Origin: Longispora sp047121295
Lineage (GTDB): Bacteria; Actinomycetota; Actinomycetes; Mycobacteriales; Micromonosporaceae
DNA: 64,000 nucleotides
Direction of reading: 5' to 3'
Assembly: GCF_047121295.1 (NCBI RefSeq)
Contig: NZ_CP139447.1
Span: forward strand, 1,736,001-1,800,000
In this document: in pieces, positions 50,837-58,689 of the stretch
Layout: each line of letters opens with the position of its first letter
Numbering within the stretch: position 1 is the stretch's first letter
The notes under the pieces: model-generated
Databases searched by the model: none
Told to the model about the DNA's origin: nothing
The model's input: the letters and a program-made list of their open reading frames with translations, nothing else
Program-made: the position numbers and the translations under genes

Positions 50837-51454
50837 GTGACCAGGCGATCGGGCGACGGCGCGCGCCCCACGGAAGCCGCGCCCGGGCCGCCCCGCGAGC
50901 GCGCCGACGCCGCCCGCAACCGGGCCCGGGTGCTCGCCGCGGCGGAGGAGCTCTTCGCCACGAGGGGCGCGGCGGCCGTCACGATGGAGGACATCGCCCG
51001 CGCGGCCGGCGTCGGCCGGGGCACCCTCTACCGGCGGTACCCGGACCGGGCCGCGATCGCCGTCGCGCTCCTCGACGAGCACGAACGCGCCCTCCAGGAG
51101 CGCCTGCTGCGCGGCGAGCCCCCGCTCGGCCCGGGCGCGCCCCCGGCGGCCCGACTGGCGGCCTTCTACACCGCGATGCTGGAACTGCTGAAGAACCACC
51201 ACCATCTGGTACTCGGCACCGAGACCGGCCACTCCCGCTTCGCCACCGGCGCGTACGGCTTCTGGCGCGCCCACGTCCGCGCGCTCGTCGTCGAGGCCGG
51301 CATCGCGGGTCCCGACGCGCTCGCGGACACCCTGCTGGCCCCGCTGGCCCCCGAGGTGTACGCCTACCAGCGCGAACGCGGCATCCCGCTCCCCGAGACC
51401 ACGGCGGCCCTGACCCGCCTGGCCCACGCGGTCCTCGACCCCGGTACCCGATGA
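50837..51454 (+). CDS. TetR family regulator
   Basis: 205 residues. Helix-turn-helix: RVLAAAEELFATRGAAAVTM, EDIARAAGVGRGTLYRRYPD. The C-terminal ligand domain is helical with MLELLKNHHHLVLGTETGHS. A GTG nine bases upstream (50828) is in frame, but the -10 at 50821-50826 would put the transcript start beyond it, so 50837 is used. It most likely represses the azoreductase-SMR pair and itself through the 50799 palindrome, releasing when an aromatic or cationic compound binds. Confidence 0.87.
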   Translation: MTRRSGDGARPTEAAPGPPRERADAARNRARVLAAAEELFATRGAAAVTMEDIARAAGVGRGTLYRRYPDRAAIAVALLDEHERALQERLLRGEPPLGPGAPPAARLAAFYTAMLELLKNHHHLVLGTETGHSRFATGAYGFWRAHVRALVVEAGIAGPDALADTLLAPLAPEVYAYQRERGIPLPETTAALTRLAHAVLDPGTR

Positions 51455-51514
51455 CGGATTTTCCGACCGGAAGGCCGAGCCCTGCCCGCCGCCCGGTCTG
51501 AGACAGTCGGTGGA

Positions 51515-52222
51515 ATGACCACTGTGGACGAGTTGTCGCTGCCGTCGACCTTCCTGGAGCGGACGCCGCGCACCCGGGCCGAGCGGATCCTCGACCACGG
51601 GATCACGGTCGATCTGACCTGGTGGAACGCCCGGCTCGCCGAACGCGGCCTCCCCGGCGGCCCGGTCACCGGACTCCCCGCCGGTTCCGCCGACGACCAG
51701 CGGACCACCTCCGGCCGGGCCGTGCTCACCCGGGGCGACCTGTTCGCCCTGGCCGGCGACGACACCCCCGAGGGGACGCTGCGTCTGCTGTGGCACACCC
51801 TGGCCTGGGGCAGCGGACTGTCCGGCCGCAACAACCTGCGCCGACTGGACTCGGTGCGCGCCGACATCGACGGGTCCGCGCGACTGCTCCGGCGCGCCGC
51901 GACCCTGGCCGGGGAGCACCCGGCCGCCGGCTACGCGCTGCTGCTCCCCGGCGACCGGCGCGCGGCGATCGCGCACCTGGGCTCGGCGTTCTTCACCAAG
52001 TTCCTGTACTTCGCCGGCGGCGGGGCGGCCACCCATCAGGCCCTCATCCTCGACAGCGTGGTCGCCGGGGCCCTGCGCGGGCACGGCTGGTCCGCCCTCG
52101 GCACGGTCGGCTCCTGGCCGGCGGTGACCTACGGCAGGTACTGCGCCCTCCTCGGCCGGTGGGCCACCGCTGCCGACGTCCATCCGGACGAGATCGAGCA
52201 CTGGCTGTTCCGCGGGAGGTGA
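51515..52222 (+). CDS. OGG-fold-like protein
   Basis: 235 residues. The pattern LLWHTLAWGSGLSGRNNLRRL, shown here as WHTLAWGSGLSGRNNLRRL, then LGSAFFTKFLYFAGGGAATH, LILDSVVAGALR and GRYCALLGRWA recalls actinomycete proteins annotated as 8-oxoguanine glycosylase (OGG) fold. The catalytic Lys of the HhH glycosylases could be in FFTKFLYF, but I cannot confirm it. It may be a DNA-repair enzyme or only share the fold. No operon partner; 60 bp after the TetR gene. Confidence 0.6.
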   Translation: MTTVDELSLPSTFLERTPRTRAERILDHGITVDLTWWNARLAERGLPGGPVTGLPAGSADDQRTTSGRAVLTRGDLFALAGDDTPEGTLRLLWHTLAWGSGLSGRNNLRRLDSVRADIDGSARLLRRAATLAGEHPAAGYALLLPGDRRAAIAHLGSAFFTKFLYFAGGGAATHQALILDSVVAGALRGHGWSALGTVGSWPAVTYGRYCALLGRWATAADVHPDEIEHWLFRGR

Positions 52223-52271
52223 GCGTGAAAACCGCTTCGGCGGCCGGGCGCGCGCCGCGTACGCTGGCGGA

Positions 52272-52319
52272 ATGATCCTGTCGCGCCCCGTCATCATGCC
52301 CCGCTCCCGGGGCCGCTGA
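52272..52319 (+). CDS. Possible 15-codon leader peptide upstream of metG
   Basis: MILSRPVIMPRSRGR, then TGA. TACGCT (52260-52265) would place the transcript start on its ATG, so it could be a leaderless leader. Two of 15 codons are Met. It is followed by alternative hairpins and then by a methionyl-tRNA synthetase gene, which is where a methionine-sensing attenuator would be expected. Evidence is positional only. Confidence 0.4.
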   Translation: MILSRPVIMPRSRGR

Positions 52320-52332
52320 CTCGCGCGCGCAT

Positions 52333-52369
52333 GGCCCTGGTTTCCCCAGGGCCGCGTCCGGACCCTGGG
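52333..52369 (+). promoter_or_regulatory. Alternative hairpins in the metG leader
   Basis: GGCCCTGG (52333-52340) pairs with CCAGGGCC (52346-52353); or CCCAGGG (52345-52351) pairs with CCCTGGG (52363-52369). The two compete for the same bases, the usual geometry of an attenuator. The second ends ten bases before the CGGAGG ribosome site of metG. No T-run. Confidence 0.45.
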
Positions 52370-52390
52370 CCGTCCCCCGGAGGTTCCGAG

Positions 52391-53992
52391 ATGACCACGA
52401 TCTTCCTCACCACCACCATCCCGTACGTCAACGCCGCCCCGCACCTGGGCTTCGCCCTGGAGGCGGTGTGGGCCGACGTCCTGGCCCGGCACCACCGACG
52501 ACGCGGCGACGACGTCCGGCTGCTCACCGGCACCGATGACAACTCGCTGAAGAACGTCCTCGCGGCCGAGGTCCTGGGGGTGCCGGTCCGCCAGTTCGTC
52601 GACCGCAACGCCGCCGCCTTCGCCGCCCTGCGCGCCCCGCTGGACCTCAGCCACGACGACTTCCTCCGCACGAGCGCCGACCCCCGGCACCGCGCCGGTG
52701 TCGAACGCCTGTGGCGGGACTGCGCCCACGACCTCTACCGCGCCCGCTACGAGGGCCTGTACTGCGTCGGCTGCGAGCACTACGTCACCGACGCCTGCCC
52801 CGAGCACCCCGGCCCGCCGCAGCGGATCGTCGAGGACAACTGGTTCTTCCGGCTGTCGCGCTACACGGAACCGGTCCGCGACGCCATCCTCTCCGGCCGG
52901 CTGCGGATCGAGCCCGCCGCGCGCCGCAACGAGGTGCTGGCCTTCCTCGACGGCGGACTGCGCGACCTGTCCGTGTCCCGGTCCACCGACCGGGCCCGGG
53001 GCTGGGGGATCGGAGTCCCCGGCGACCCGGACCAGGTCGTCTACGTCTGGTGGGACGCGCTCGGCAACTACGTGTCCAGCCTCGACTACGGCACCGCCGG
53101 CCCGGCCTACGACCGATGGTGGGCCGGCGCGGACCGCCGGGTGCACCTGGTCGGCAAGGGCGTCCTGCGCTTCCACGCCGTCTACTGGCCCGCGCTGCTC
53201 CTGTCGGCCGGCCTCCCGCTGCCCACCGAGATCCTCGTGCACGACTACCTGACGGTCGACGGCGAGAAGATCAGCAAATCCGCGGGTACCGGCGTCGACC
53301 CGGTCTCCCTCGCCGCCCGGTACGGCACGGACGCCGTGCGCTGGTGGCTGCTGCGCGAGGTGCCCCGGGTCGGGGACACCGACTTCACCGAGGCCCGGCT
53401 GCTCGCCCGCGCGAACGGCGACCTGGCCGGCGGCGTCGGCAACCTCGTCCACCGCGTCACCACCCTGGCCCGCCAGCACGGCTGGACCCCAACTGCCCTG
53501 GCGCCCGGCGCAGCCCGCCGCGACGGAGGCCGGACGACGCCGACCGGCGGCCCGGCCGGCCGGGCCGGGGGCGCGACGGGCTGGTCGGTCGACGCGGCCG
53601 GCCCAGCGGTCGCTCCCGTCGGCAGGGGCCTGGCGGGCGGGCCGGACGGTCCGGTCGGGGACCCGGCCGCGCTCCTGGCGGCCTGCCGGGACGCGCCGGG
53701 GCTGGTCGACGCGGCGCTGGCGGACGCCGACTTCCGGCGGGCCGTCGGCGCGGTGTGGACGATCGTCGAGGAGGCCAACCGCTACCTCGAACAGACCCGG
53801 CCCTGGGAGCTGGCCCGGGCGGGTCACCCGGTGGGCGGCATCCTCGCCGTGCTGCTCGCCGCGTGCCGGGCGCTCGGCACGGAGCTGGCCCCGTTCGTGC
53901 CGGCGACGGCCGCCCGGGTCCTGGCCGGCTGCACCCCGGTCGACGGCCGCCTCCCGGCCCCGACCCCGGTTTTCCCCCGCCTCGAACCCTGA
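52391..53992 (+). CDS. metG: Methionyl-tRNA synthetase, variant
   Basis: 533 residues. Class I synthetase charging tRNA-Met. The HIGH motif reads APHLGFALEAVWADV (HLGF, last His replaced by Phe), the KMSKS motif is DGEKISKSAGTGVDP, and the Zn/connective region has YCVGCEHYVTDACPEH. LTGTDDNSLKN and YVWWDALGNYVSSL are the methionine-pocket landmarks. Between residues about 375 and 435 is a Gly/Pro/Ala-rich insert in the anticodon-binding domain. The C-terminal tRNA-binding domain is absent. The altered HIGH and the leader suggest a second, specialised copy, for example one tolerant to a methionine analogue. Confidence 0.85.
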   Translation: MTTIFLTTTIPYVNAAPHLGFALEAVWADVLARHHRRRGDDVRLLTGTDDNSLKNVLAAEVLGVPVRQFVDRNAAAFAALRAPLDLSHDDFLRTSADPRHRAGVERLWRDCAHDLYRARYEGLYCVGCEHYVTDACPEHPGPPQRIVEDNWFFRLSRYTEPVRDAILSGRLRIEPAARRNEVLAFLDGGLRDLSVSRSTDRARGWGIGVPGDPDQVVYVWWDALGNYVSSLDYGTAGPAYDRWWAGADRRVHLVGKGVLRFHAVYWPALLLSAGLPLPTEILVHDYLTVDGEKISKSAGTGVDPVSLAARYGTDAVRWWLLREVPRVGDTDFTEARLLARANGDLAGGVGNLVHRVTTLARQHGWTPTALAPGAARRDGGRTTPTGGPAGRAGGATGWSVDAAGPAVAPVGRGLAGGPDGPVGDPAALLAACRDAPGLVDAALADADFRRAVGAVWTIVEEANRYLEQTRPWELARAGHPVGGILAVLLAACRALGTELAPFVPATAARVLAGCTPVDGRLPAPTPVFPRLEP

Positions 53993-54095
53993 CCGGCCGT
54001 CCCTGATCCTTCCGCGTGATCTTCTCGCCCCCCGGCAGGCCGGCTACCCGCGTGCGGGAAGACCACCGAGCGGTGGTCGGTGGGCGGCCAGGGCG

Positions 54096-54491
54096 TCAGG
54101 CGTTCTTCTTGAGCTTGCGCCAGCCGCCCGCCCGGTTGTTCGCGATGATCTGCCGGAACATGGCGACCAGCGCCGGGGCGTTGATCGCCTCGTCGCGGCG
54201 GTAGGCGACCGTGCGGGCGGTCTTGTTGTCGTGGCCGGCCGTGATGATGCCCTCGGGATCGGGCACGATCGCGCCGTCGTAGAGGAACACGTTGACGTGA
54301 TCCTTCGCCGCGAGCAGGGCGCAGACGTTGCCGTCCAGCGTGAAATACGGCCGGACGGTCCGCTTGACGGTCTCGGTGACCTCCGGGTCGGCGGAGTGCA
54401 CCAGCTCGCGCACCCGCCGGCAGATCTCCTGCTGCCACGCGGGCAACGCGTCGATGTACGCGTCGACCCTCGGGTCGGCCACATAGCTCAT
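54096..54491 (-). CDS. DUF1801 (YdhG-like) protein
   Basis: 131 residues. DPRVDAYIDALPAWQQEICR, VRELVHSADPEVTETVKRTV, RPYFTLDGNVCALLAAKDHV and the Lys-rich end WRKLKKNA are the DUF1801/YdhG pattern. The function of the family is not established; some members bind iron-sulfur regulators or phosphorylated ligands. ATG at 54491 with GGGAGGACC before it. On the minus strand GGTTACGGTGG lies upstream, near its promoter, which resembles the core of the stop-proximal repeats but here precedes a gene. Divergent from MarR. Confidence 0.8.
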   Translation of the reverse strand: MSYVADPRVDAYIDALPAWQQEICRRVRELVHSADPEVTETVKRTVRPYFTLDGNVCALLAAKDHVNVFLYDGAIVPDPEGIITAGHDNKTARTVAYRRDEAINAPALVAMFRQIIANNRAGGWRKLKKNA

Positions 54492-54659
54492 GTCGGTCCT
54501 CCCACATCCGGTCCCGCCACCGTAACCCCGGGGTCCGACAGTCCGGCCCCACCTCCGAGATCCGGCGGCGCGCCACCCCACCGGCCCCGCCGCGCGCCTC
54601 CGGGGCCGCCGGGGCCGCCCCGCCACCCGGATCCGGCGCCGGCAGGGATGATGGACCCC

Positions 54660-55154
54660 GTGACGGACGACGCGGACATCTCGACGGCGGAGCAGGCGGC
54701 CAACGACGCCCGGATCCTGGGCTTCGGCCGCCTGCTGGGCGCGGCCAACCGGCTGGAGTACATCCTCGGCCGCGCCATCGAGGTGGAGTGCGGGATCAGC
54801 CACCTGATGTTCGAGGTGCTGCTCATCCTCGGCCGGGCGGGCGCGCCGGGCCTGACGATGCGGGCCGTCGCGCAGGAGCAGGTGCTCACCACGGGCGGCG
54901 CGACCCGGCTGGTGGACCGGATGGTCGACGCGGGACTGGTCGTACGGGCCGCCGATCCGGGGGACCGCCGGGTGCAGGTGGTCCGGCTCACCCCGCTGGG
55001 CGAGGAGACCACGGTCCGCGCGGCCCGGCTGCATGTCGAGAACATCCGGCGGTACTTCCTCGACCCGTTGCCGGCCGACCACCGCGCCCAGTTCACCGAG
55101 GACCTGCGGATCCTCAGTTACGCCGCGCGCGACGCGCTGCCCCGCCTACGCTGA
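54660..55154 (+). CDS. MarR family transcriptional regulator
   Basis: 164 residues. Winged helix: FEVLLILGRAGAPGLTMRAV, AQEQVLTTGGATRLVDRMVD, GLVVRAADPGDRRVQVVRLT. The start is uncertain: ATGs at 54648 and 54651 are in frame, but GATGAT (54647-54652) would be a -10 with start point at the GTG of 54660, so that is used. It probably controls the neighbouring DsbA-like/MBL/SnoaL-like genes or the divergent DUF1801 gene. Confidence 0.85.
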   Translation: MTDDADISTAEQAANDARILGFGRLLGAANRLEYILGRAIEVECGISHLMFEVLLILGRAGAPGLTMRAVAQEQVLTTGGATRLVDRMVDAGLVVRAADPGDRRVQVVRLTPLGEETTVRAARLHVENIRRYFLDPLPADHRAQFTEDLRILSYAARDALPRLR

Positions 55155-55160
55155 ATCCGC

Positions 55161-55226
55161 CCCCTGGGGCCTGTTGGGGAAGCCGCCGGTCGGCATCGAC
55201 CGGACTTCCCCAACAGGCCCCAGGGG
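55161..55226 (+). terminator. 22-bp perfect hairpin with a nested stem
   Basis: The arms 55161-55182 and 55205-55226 are perfect complements (outer part CCCCTGGGGCC / GGCCCCAGGGG, inner TGTTGGGGAAG / CTTCCCCAACA). Inside the loop CCGGTCG (55186-55192) pairs with CGACCGG (55197-55203). It lies six bases past the MarR stop. Much longer than a normal terminator. Confidence 0.75.
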
Positions 55227-55326
55227 CACCCGGACGGCGGTGTGCGTCACACCCGGAATGCCTGACACGTCAGATACTGTTGTGTCAGGCAGAACGCTCC
55301 GGACTCCGCACCGAAAGGCACGTCCC

Positions 55327-55929
55327 ATGAAGCTCGTGTACGTTTTCGACGCCTACTGCGGCTGGTCGTACGGGTTCGCCCCCACCCTCGCCGAGGTCAC
55401 CCGGCGGCACCCGGGACTCCCGGTCGAGGTGGTGTCCGGCGGCCTGTTCACCGGCGCGCGCCGGGTGCCCATCCGGCAGTTCGGCTACGTCCGGGGCGCG
55501 AACGCGAAGATCAGCGAGCTGACCGGCGTCCCCTTCGGCAAAGGGTATGAAAGCCTCATCGCGGACGGTAGCTTCGTGATGGACTCCGAGGCCGCCGCCC
55601 GGGGCGTGGCCGCGCTCCGCCAGCTCGCCCCGGACCGCGGCGTCGAGCTGACCGAGGCCCTGCAGGTCGCCTTCTACGTCGACGGCCGCAGCATGTCCGA
55701 CCCGGACACCTACCGGCGGCTCGCCGCCGAGCACGGCCTCGACGGTGACGCGCTGGTCGCCGCCTTCGAGGGCCCGGCGGCCCGGACCGCCGCCGCCACC
55801 GACTTCCGCCGGTCCCGGGAGCTGGGCGTCGAGGGCTTCCCGACCCTGCTGGCCGTGGACGGCGACCGGGCCACCGTCCTCGCGGTCGGGCACGCCGACG
55901 CGGAGGCCATCGACCGCCGCCTCCGCTGA
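55327..55929 (+). CDS. DsbA/FrnE-like thioredoxin-fold protein
   Basis: 200 residues. The active-site region is VFDAYCGWSYGFAP: a single Cys with Ser in place of the second (CxxS), as in some FrnE- or HCCA-isomerase-like relatives, so thiol-disulfide exchange would be monothiol. VPIRQFGYVRGANAKISELTG and ELGVEGFPTLLAVDGD (cis-Pro loop) support the fold. AAGGCACGTCCC precedes the ATG. With the next two genes it forms a short plus-strand run. Cytoplasmic by absence of a signal peptide. Confidence 0.82.
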   Translation: MKLVYVFDAYCGWSYGFAPTLAEVTRRHPGLPVEVVSGGLFTGARRVPIRQFGYVRGANAKISELTGVPFGKGYESLIADGSFVMDSEAAARGVAALRQLAPDRGVELTEALQVAFYVDGRSMSDPDTYRRLAAEHGLDGDALVAAFEGPAARTAAATDFRRSRELGVEGFPTLLAVDGDRATVLAVGHADAEAIDRRLR

Positions 55930-55979
55930 CCCCGACCGTCCAGGCAGCTTCCGCGAACACGCGAACAAAGGACACCACC

Positions 55980-56786
55980 ATGGCACCGCTCGACTTCACC
56001 GTTCTCGACCTGGACTTCCCGGTCGGCAGCAAGAACAAGACCGCCACCCTCGTCACAGGCGAGCGCGAGGCGATGCTGATCGACGCCGGCTTCACCCGGG
56101 CCGACGGCCACCGCCTCGTCGCCGCGATCCTCGACTCCGGCAAGGCCCTGACCACGGTGTTCGTCAGCCACGGCGACCCGGACTACTACTGGGGCCTCGA
56201 AGTCGTCGCCGACGCGTTCCCCGACGCCCGGATCGTGGCCACCCCGCCGGTCATCGAGCACATCACCGCCAGCTACGAGAAGAAGCTCGCCGCCTGGGAG
56301 CCGGTCGGCGTCAACCGGCCGACCCGGCTCGTCACGATGGCCCCGCTGACCGGCGACATCACCTTCGAGGGGTACACGTTCGAGCTGCGGGGCGGGCACC
56401 CGACCCTGCCGGACCGGCACTACCTGTGGCAGGCCGAGCACCGCGCGATCGTCGGCGGGGTGCTGGTGTTCCAGGCCGAGCACGTCTGGGTCGCCGACAC
56501 CGCGGAGCCGGAGCAGCGCGCGGCGTGGATCGCACTCCTGGACGAGATGGCGGCTCTCGACCCGACGCTGGTCGTGCCGGGACACCGCCTTCCGGGTACC
56601 GCGACCGACGCGTCCGCGCTGGCGCACACGAAGGGCTACCTGGAGGCGTTCGACGCCGAGCTGGCGGTCGCCGGGTCGGGGGCGGACCTGACGGAGGCGC
56701 TGGTCCGCCGGTACCCGGACGCGGGCATGCTGATCGCCGCCCAGATCGGCGCGAAGGTCGCCACGGGGGAGATGACATGGGGCTGA
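55980..56786 (+). CDS. Metallo-beta-lactamase-fold protein with altered metal motif
   Basis: 268 residues. Fold features: MLIDAGFTRADGHRLVAAIL, then FVSHGDPDYYWG where active enzymes have HxHxDH, so the first His and Asp are kept and the others changed. GGHPTLPDRHYLW and VVPGHRLPG give further metal-site positions. It may be a hydrolase with one metal or with altered chemistry. RBS weak (AAAGGACACC). It ends 10 bp inside the SnoaL-like gene. FrnE-like, MBL-like and SnoaL-like genes together often occur under MarR/TetR control for handling organic compounds. Confidence 0.82.
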   Translation: MAPLDFTVLDLDFPVGSKNKTATLVTGEREAMLIDAGFTRADGHRLVAAILDSGKALTTVFVSHGDPDYYWGLEVVADAFPDARIVATPPVIEHITASYEKKLAAWEPVGVNRPTRLVTMAPLTGDITFEGYTFELRGGHPTLPDRHYLWQAEHRAIVGGVLVFQAEHVWVADTAEPEQRAAWIALLDEMAALDPTLVVPGHRLPGTATDASALAHTKGYLEAFDAELAVAGSGADLTEALVRRYPDAGMLIAAQIGAKVATGEMTWG

Positions 56787-57181
56787 CCGTGGAGTCCCCG
56801 GCCGAGGTCGTGCGCCGGCAGTATCTGGCGTCCGCCGCCGGGGACCTCGACGCGCTGCGCGCCACCCTCGCGCCCGACGTCGAGTGGACCGAGATGGCGG
56901 GCTTCCCGCTCGCCGGGACGTACCGCACGCCCGTCGGCGTCACCACGCACGTGATGGAGGCGCTGGGCGCGGACTGGGACGACTGGGCCGCGCACGACGA
57001 CACCTACGTCGTCGACGGCGAGAACGTGGTCGTCCTGGCGCGCTACACCGCCACGAACAGGGCGACCGGCAGGGCGCTCGCCGCGCGGGTCGCGCACCAC
57101 TTCGTCGTCCGGGGCGGGCTGATCGTCCGGTTCGAGCAGTTCGTGGACACCGCCCTGGTCCGCGACGCGATGACGCCCTGA
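56777..57181 (+). CDS. SnoaL/NTF2-like protein
   Basis: 134 residues. EVVRRQYLASAAGDLDALRA, TLAPDVEWTEMAGFPLAG and HHFVVRGGLIVRFEQFVDT follow the cone-shaped NTF2-like fold (ketosteroid isomerase/SnoaL). Such proteins bind small hydrophobic molecules; some are enzymes. The ATG lies within the end of the MBL gene, so they are co-translated. The function cannot be read further. Confidence 0.82.
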   Translation: MGLTVESPAEVVRRQYLASAAGDLDALRATLAPDVEWTEMAGFPLAGTYRTPVGVTTHVMEALGADWDDWAAHDDTYVVDGENVVVLARYTATNRATGRALAARVAHHFVVRGGLIVRFEQFVDTALVRDAMTP

Positions 57182-57215
57182 CGGCCGGCGCCCGAAACGG
57201 GGCTATCCTGCGTCG

Positions 57216-57752
57216 GTGACGGAACAGGTCGTGGACATCTACACCGACGGCGCGTGCGTGCCCAACCCCGGGCCGGGCGGCTGGGGCGCGCTGCTCAGGT
57301 ACGGCGGGCACGAGAAGGAGCTGTGCGGCGGCGACGCCACGGAGACCACGAACAACCGGATGGAGCTGATGGCCCCGATCCGCGCGTTGGAGAGCCTGAA
57401 GCGGCCGGTGACGGTCCGGCTGTTCACGGACAGCACGTACGTCCGCAACGGCATCACCGGCTGGGTCGCGAAGTGGAAGCGCAACGGCTGGCAGACCAGT
57501 GCCCGCCAGCCGGTGAAGAACGTCGACCTGTGGCAGCGCCTCGACGCGGCCGTGGCCGTGCACGAGGTGGAGTGGCACTGGGTCAAGGGGCACGCCGGGC
57601 ACCCGGAGAACGAGCGCGCGGACCGGCTGGCCAACCGGGGCCTGGAGGAGACCCTGCGCGCGGCGGGCATCGATCCGCACTCGGCGGCGGTCCGGATCCG
57701 TCGGCCGGCGGCGCCGTCCCCGCCGGTGACCGGGCCGGCCGCCCTGTTCTGA
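57216..57752 (+). CDS. rnhA: Ribonuclease HI
   Basis: 178 residues, GTG start. Catalytic acids: Asp in DIYTDGACVPNPG, Glu in NNRMELMAPI, Asp in LFTDSTYVRNG, Asp in NERADRLAN, with GHAGHPENE as the mobile His loop. It removes RNA from RNA/DNA hybrids. The C-terminal 25 residues (Pro/Ala-rich) extend beyond the bacterial norm of about 155. Single gene. Confidence 0.95.
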   Translation: MTEQVVDIYTDGACVPNPGPGGWGALLRYGGHEKELCGGDATETTNNRMELMAPIRALESLKRPVTVRLFTDSTYVRNGITGWVAKWKRNGWQTSARQPVKNVDLWQRLDAAVAVHEVEWHWVKGHAGHPENERADRLANRGLEETLRAAGIDPHSAAVRIRRPAAPSPPVTGPAALF

Positions 57753-57855
57753 CGCCCCGCGCCAACGGGGCCGCGCCCCACGACCCGCGCCCGAGCGGGA
57801 CGCCCGGCGGAGCGGGCCGGAGGCCCGCTCCGGGCCACCGTCCAGCCCCGGGCCG

Positions 57856-57899
57856 CCGATGGAAGCCGGGTCGGTCCCCACCGTAACCCTCAAAGGGTT
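57856..57899 (-). repeat. Stop-codon-proximal repeat element, copy b
   Basis: Minus strand, right after the TGA of the exonuclease: AAACCCTTTGAGG, then the core GTTACGGTG-GGGACCGA-CCCGGCTTCCATCGG. AACCC and GGGTT pair around TTTGA. It matches copy a over TGAAACCC and over GGTTACGG through CCCGGC with a single difference. Continues into GC-rich dyad-rich sequence up to the rnhA stop. Confidence 0.75.
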
Positions 57900-58541
57900 T
57901 CAGTCCCTTGACGCCGCGATCCGGTCCAGGAAGTGTGACGTGGCGCCGCGCCGGACCGGGCGGGCCGCCCGGCGGGGCAGGATGGGCCAGCGGGCGGCGC
58001 GGGCGGCGGCGAGGTGGCCGGTCCAGTCCAGGGCCGTGGAGCGGTGCAGGTAGTGCCGGAGCAGCCCGGCGGCGGCCCGGGCGTGGTCGAGCGCGCGGTG
58101 CTGGTCGGTGAGCAGCACCCCGGCCGCCGCGCAGCAGCCGGCCAGTGACCGCGAGGGTGTCGTGAGGAACCGGTCGGCCAGCTCCATCGTGCACAGCCCG
58201 GGGGCCTCCTCGAAGGGCAGCCGGATCCCGAGCCGGTCGAACTCCGCGAGCACGAAGCTGCGGTCGAACGGCAGGTTGTGCGCGACGAACACCCGGCCGG
58301 CGAGTAGCTCGGCGATCCTGGGGGCCAGGTCGCGGAACGTCGGCGCGAACTGCACGTCGGAGGCCCGGATCCCGTGCGCCTGCCCGGTGCCGAGGTCGCG
58401 CTCCGGGTTGACCAGGCTGTCCCACTCGTCGACGACCTGACCGCCGGGCCCGACGTGCACGATCGCGATCTCGGTGATCCGGTCGTCCCGGCCGGGGAAC
58501 AGCCCGGTGGTCTCGACGTCCAGCACGGCAAAGCCGGTCAC
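57900..58541 (-). CDS. DnaQ-like 3'-5' exonuclease
   Basis: 213 residues. DEDDh exonuclease motifs: ExoI FAVLDVETTGLFPGRDD, ExoII VFVAHNLPFDRSFVLAEF, ExoIII RALDHARAAAGLL (HxAxxD region QHRALDHARA). It resembles the epsilon proofreading subunit and stand-alone DnaQ-like nucleases. The GTG at 58541 has GGGAGG eight bases before it; an earlier GTG at 58568 is less likely. The C-terminal 50 residues are Arg/Ala-rich. Role is probably in DNA repair or RNA trimming. The stop codon is the first part of repeat element b. Confidence 0.9.
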   Translation of the reverse strand: MTGFAVLDVETTGLFPGRDDRITEIAIVHVGPGGQVVDEWDSLVNPERDLGTGQAHGIRASDVQFAPTFRDLAPRIAELLAGRVFVAHNLPFDRSFVLAEFDRLGIRLPFEEAPGLCTMELADRFLTTPSRSLAGCCAAAGVLLTDQHRALDHARAAAGLLRHYLHRSTALDWTGHLAAARAARWPILPRRAARPVRRGATSHFLDRIAASRD

Positions 58542-58689
58542 GGAACCTCCCACGGCGTTTTCTTCCACCGTAGGAGGTCGGGGGGTGGCCGCGCCCTCGT
58601 CCGAAGTGTTGACGCGCTGTCACCGTTCGGACACTGTGGACGCCGGCCTCCGCCATGGCGCGGGCCCTGGGCGACGGCCCGGACGGCGG

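Noticed and set aside
52223..52390. T-box riboswitch upstream of metG
   Set aside because: No T-box consensus, no specifier loop and no terminator T-run could be made out; only short competing stems are present.
54505..54530. Fifth copy of the stop-proximal repeat (GGTTACGGTGGCGGGACCGG)
   Set aside because: It lies upstream of a start codon, not after a stop, and aligns only over part of the core, so it may be chance or a promoter -10 (TACGGT).
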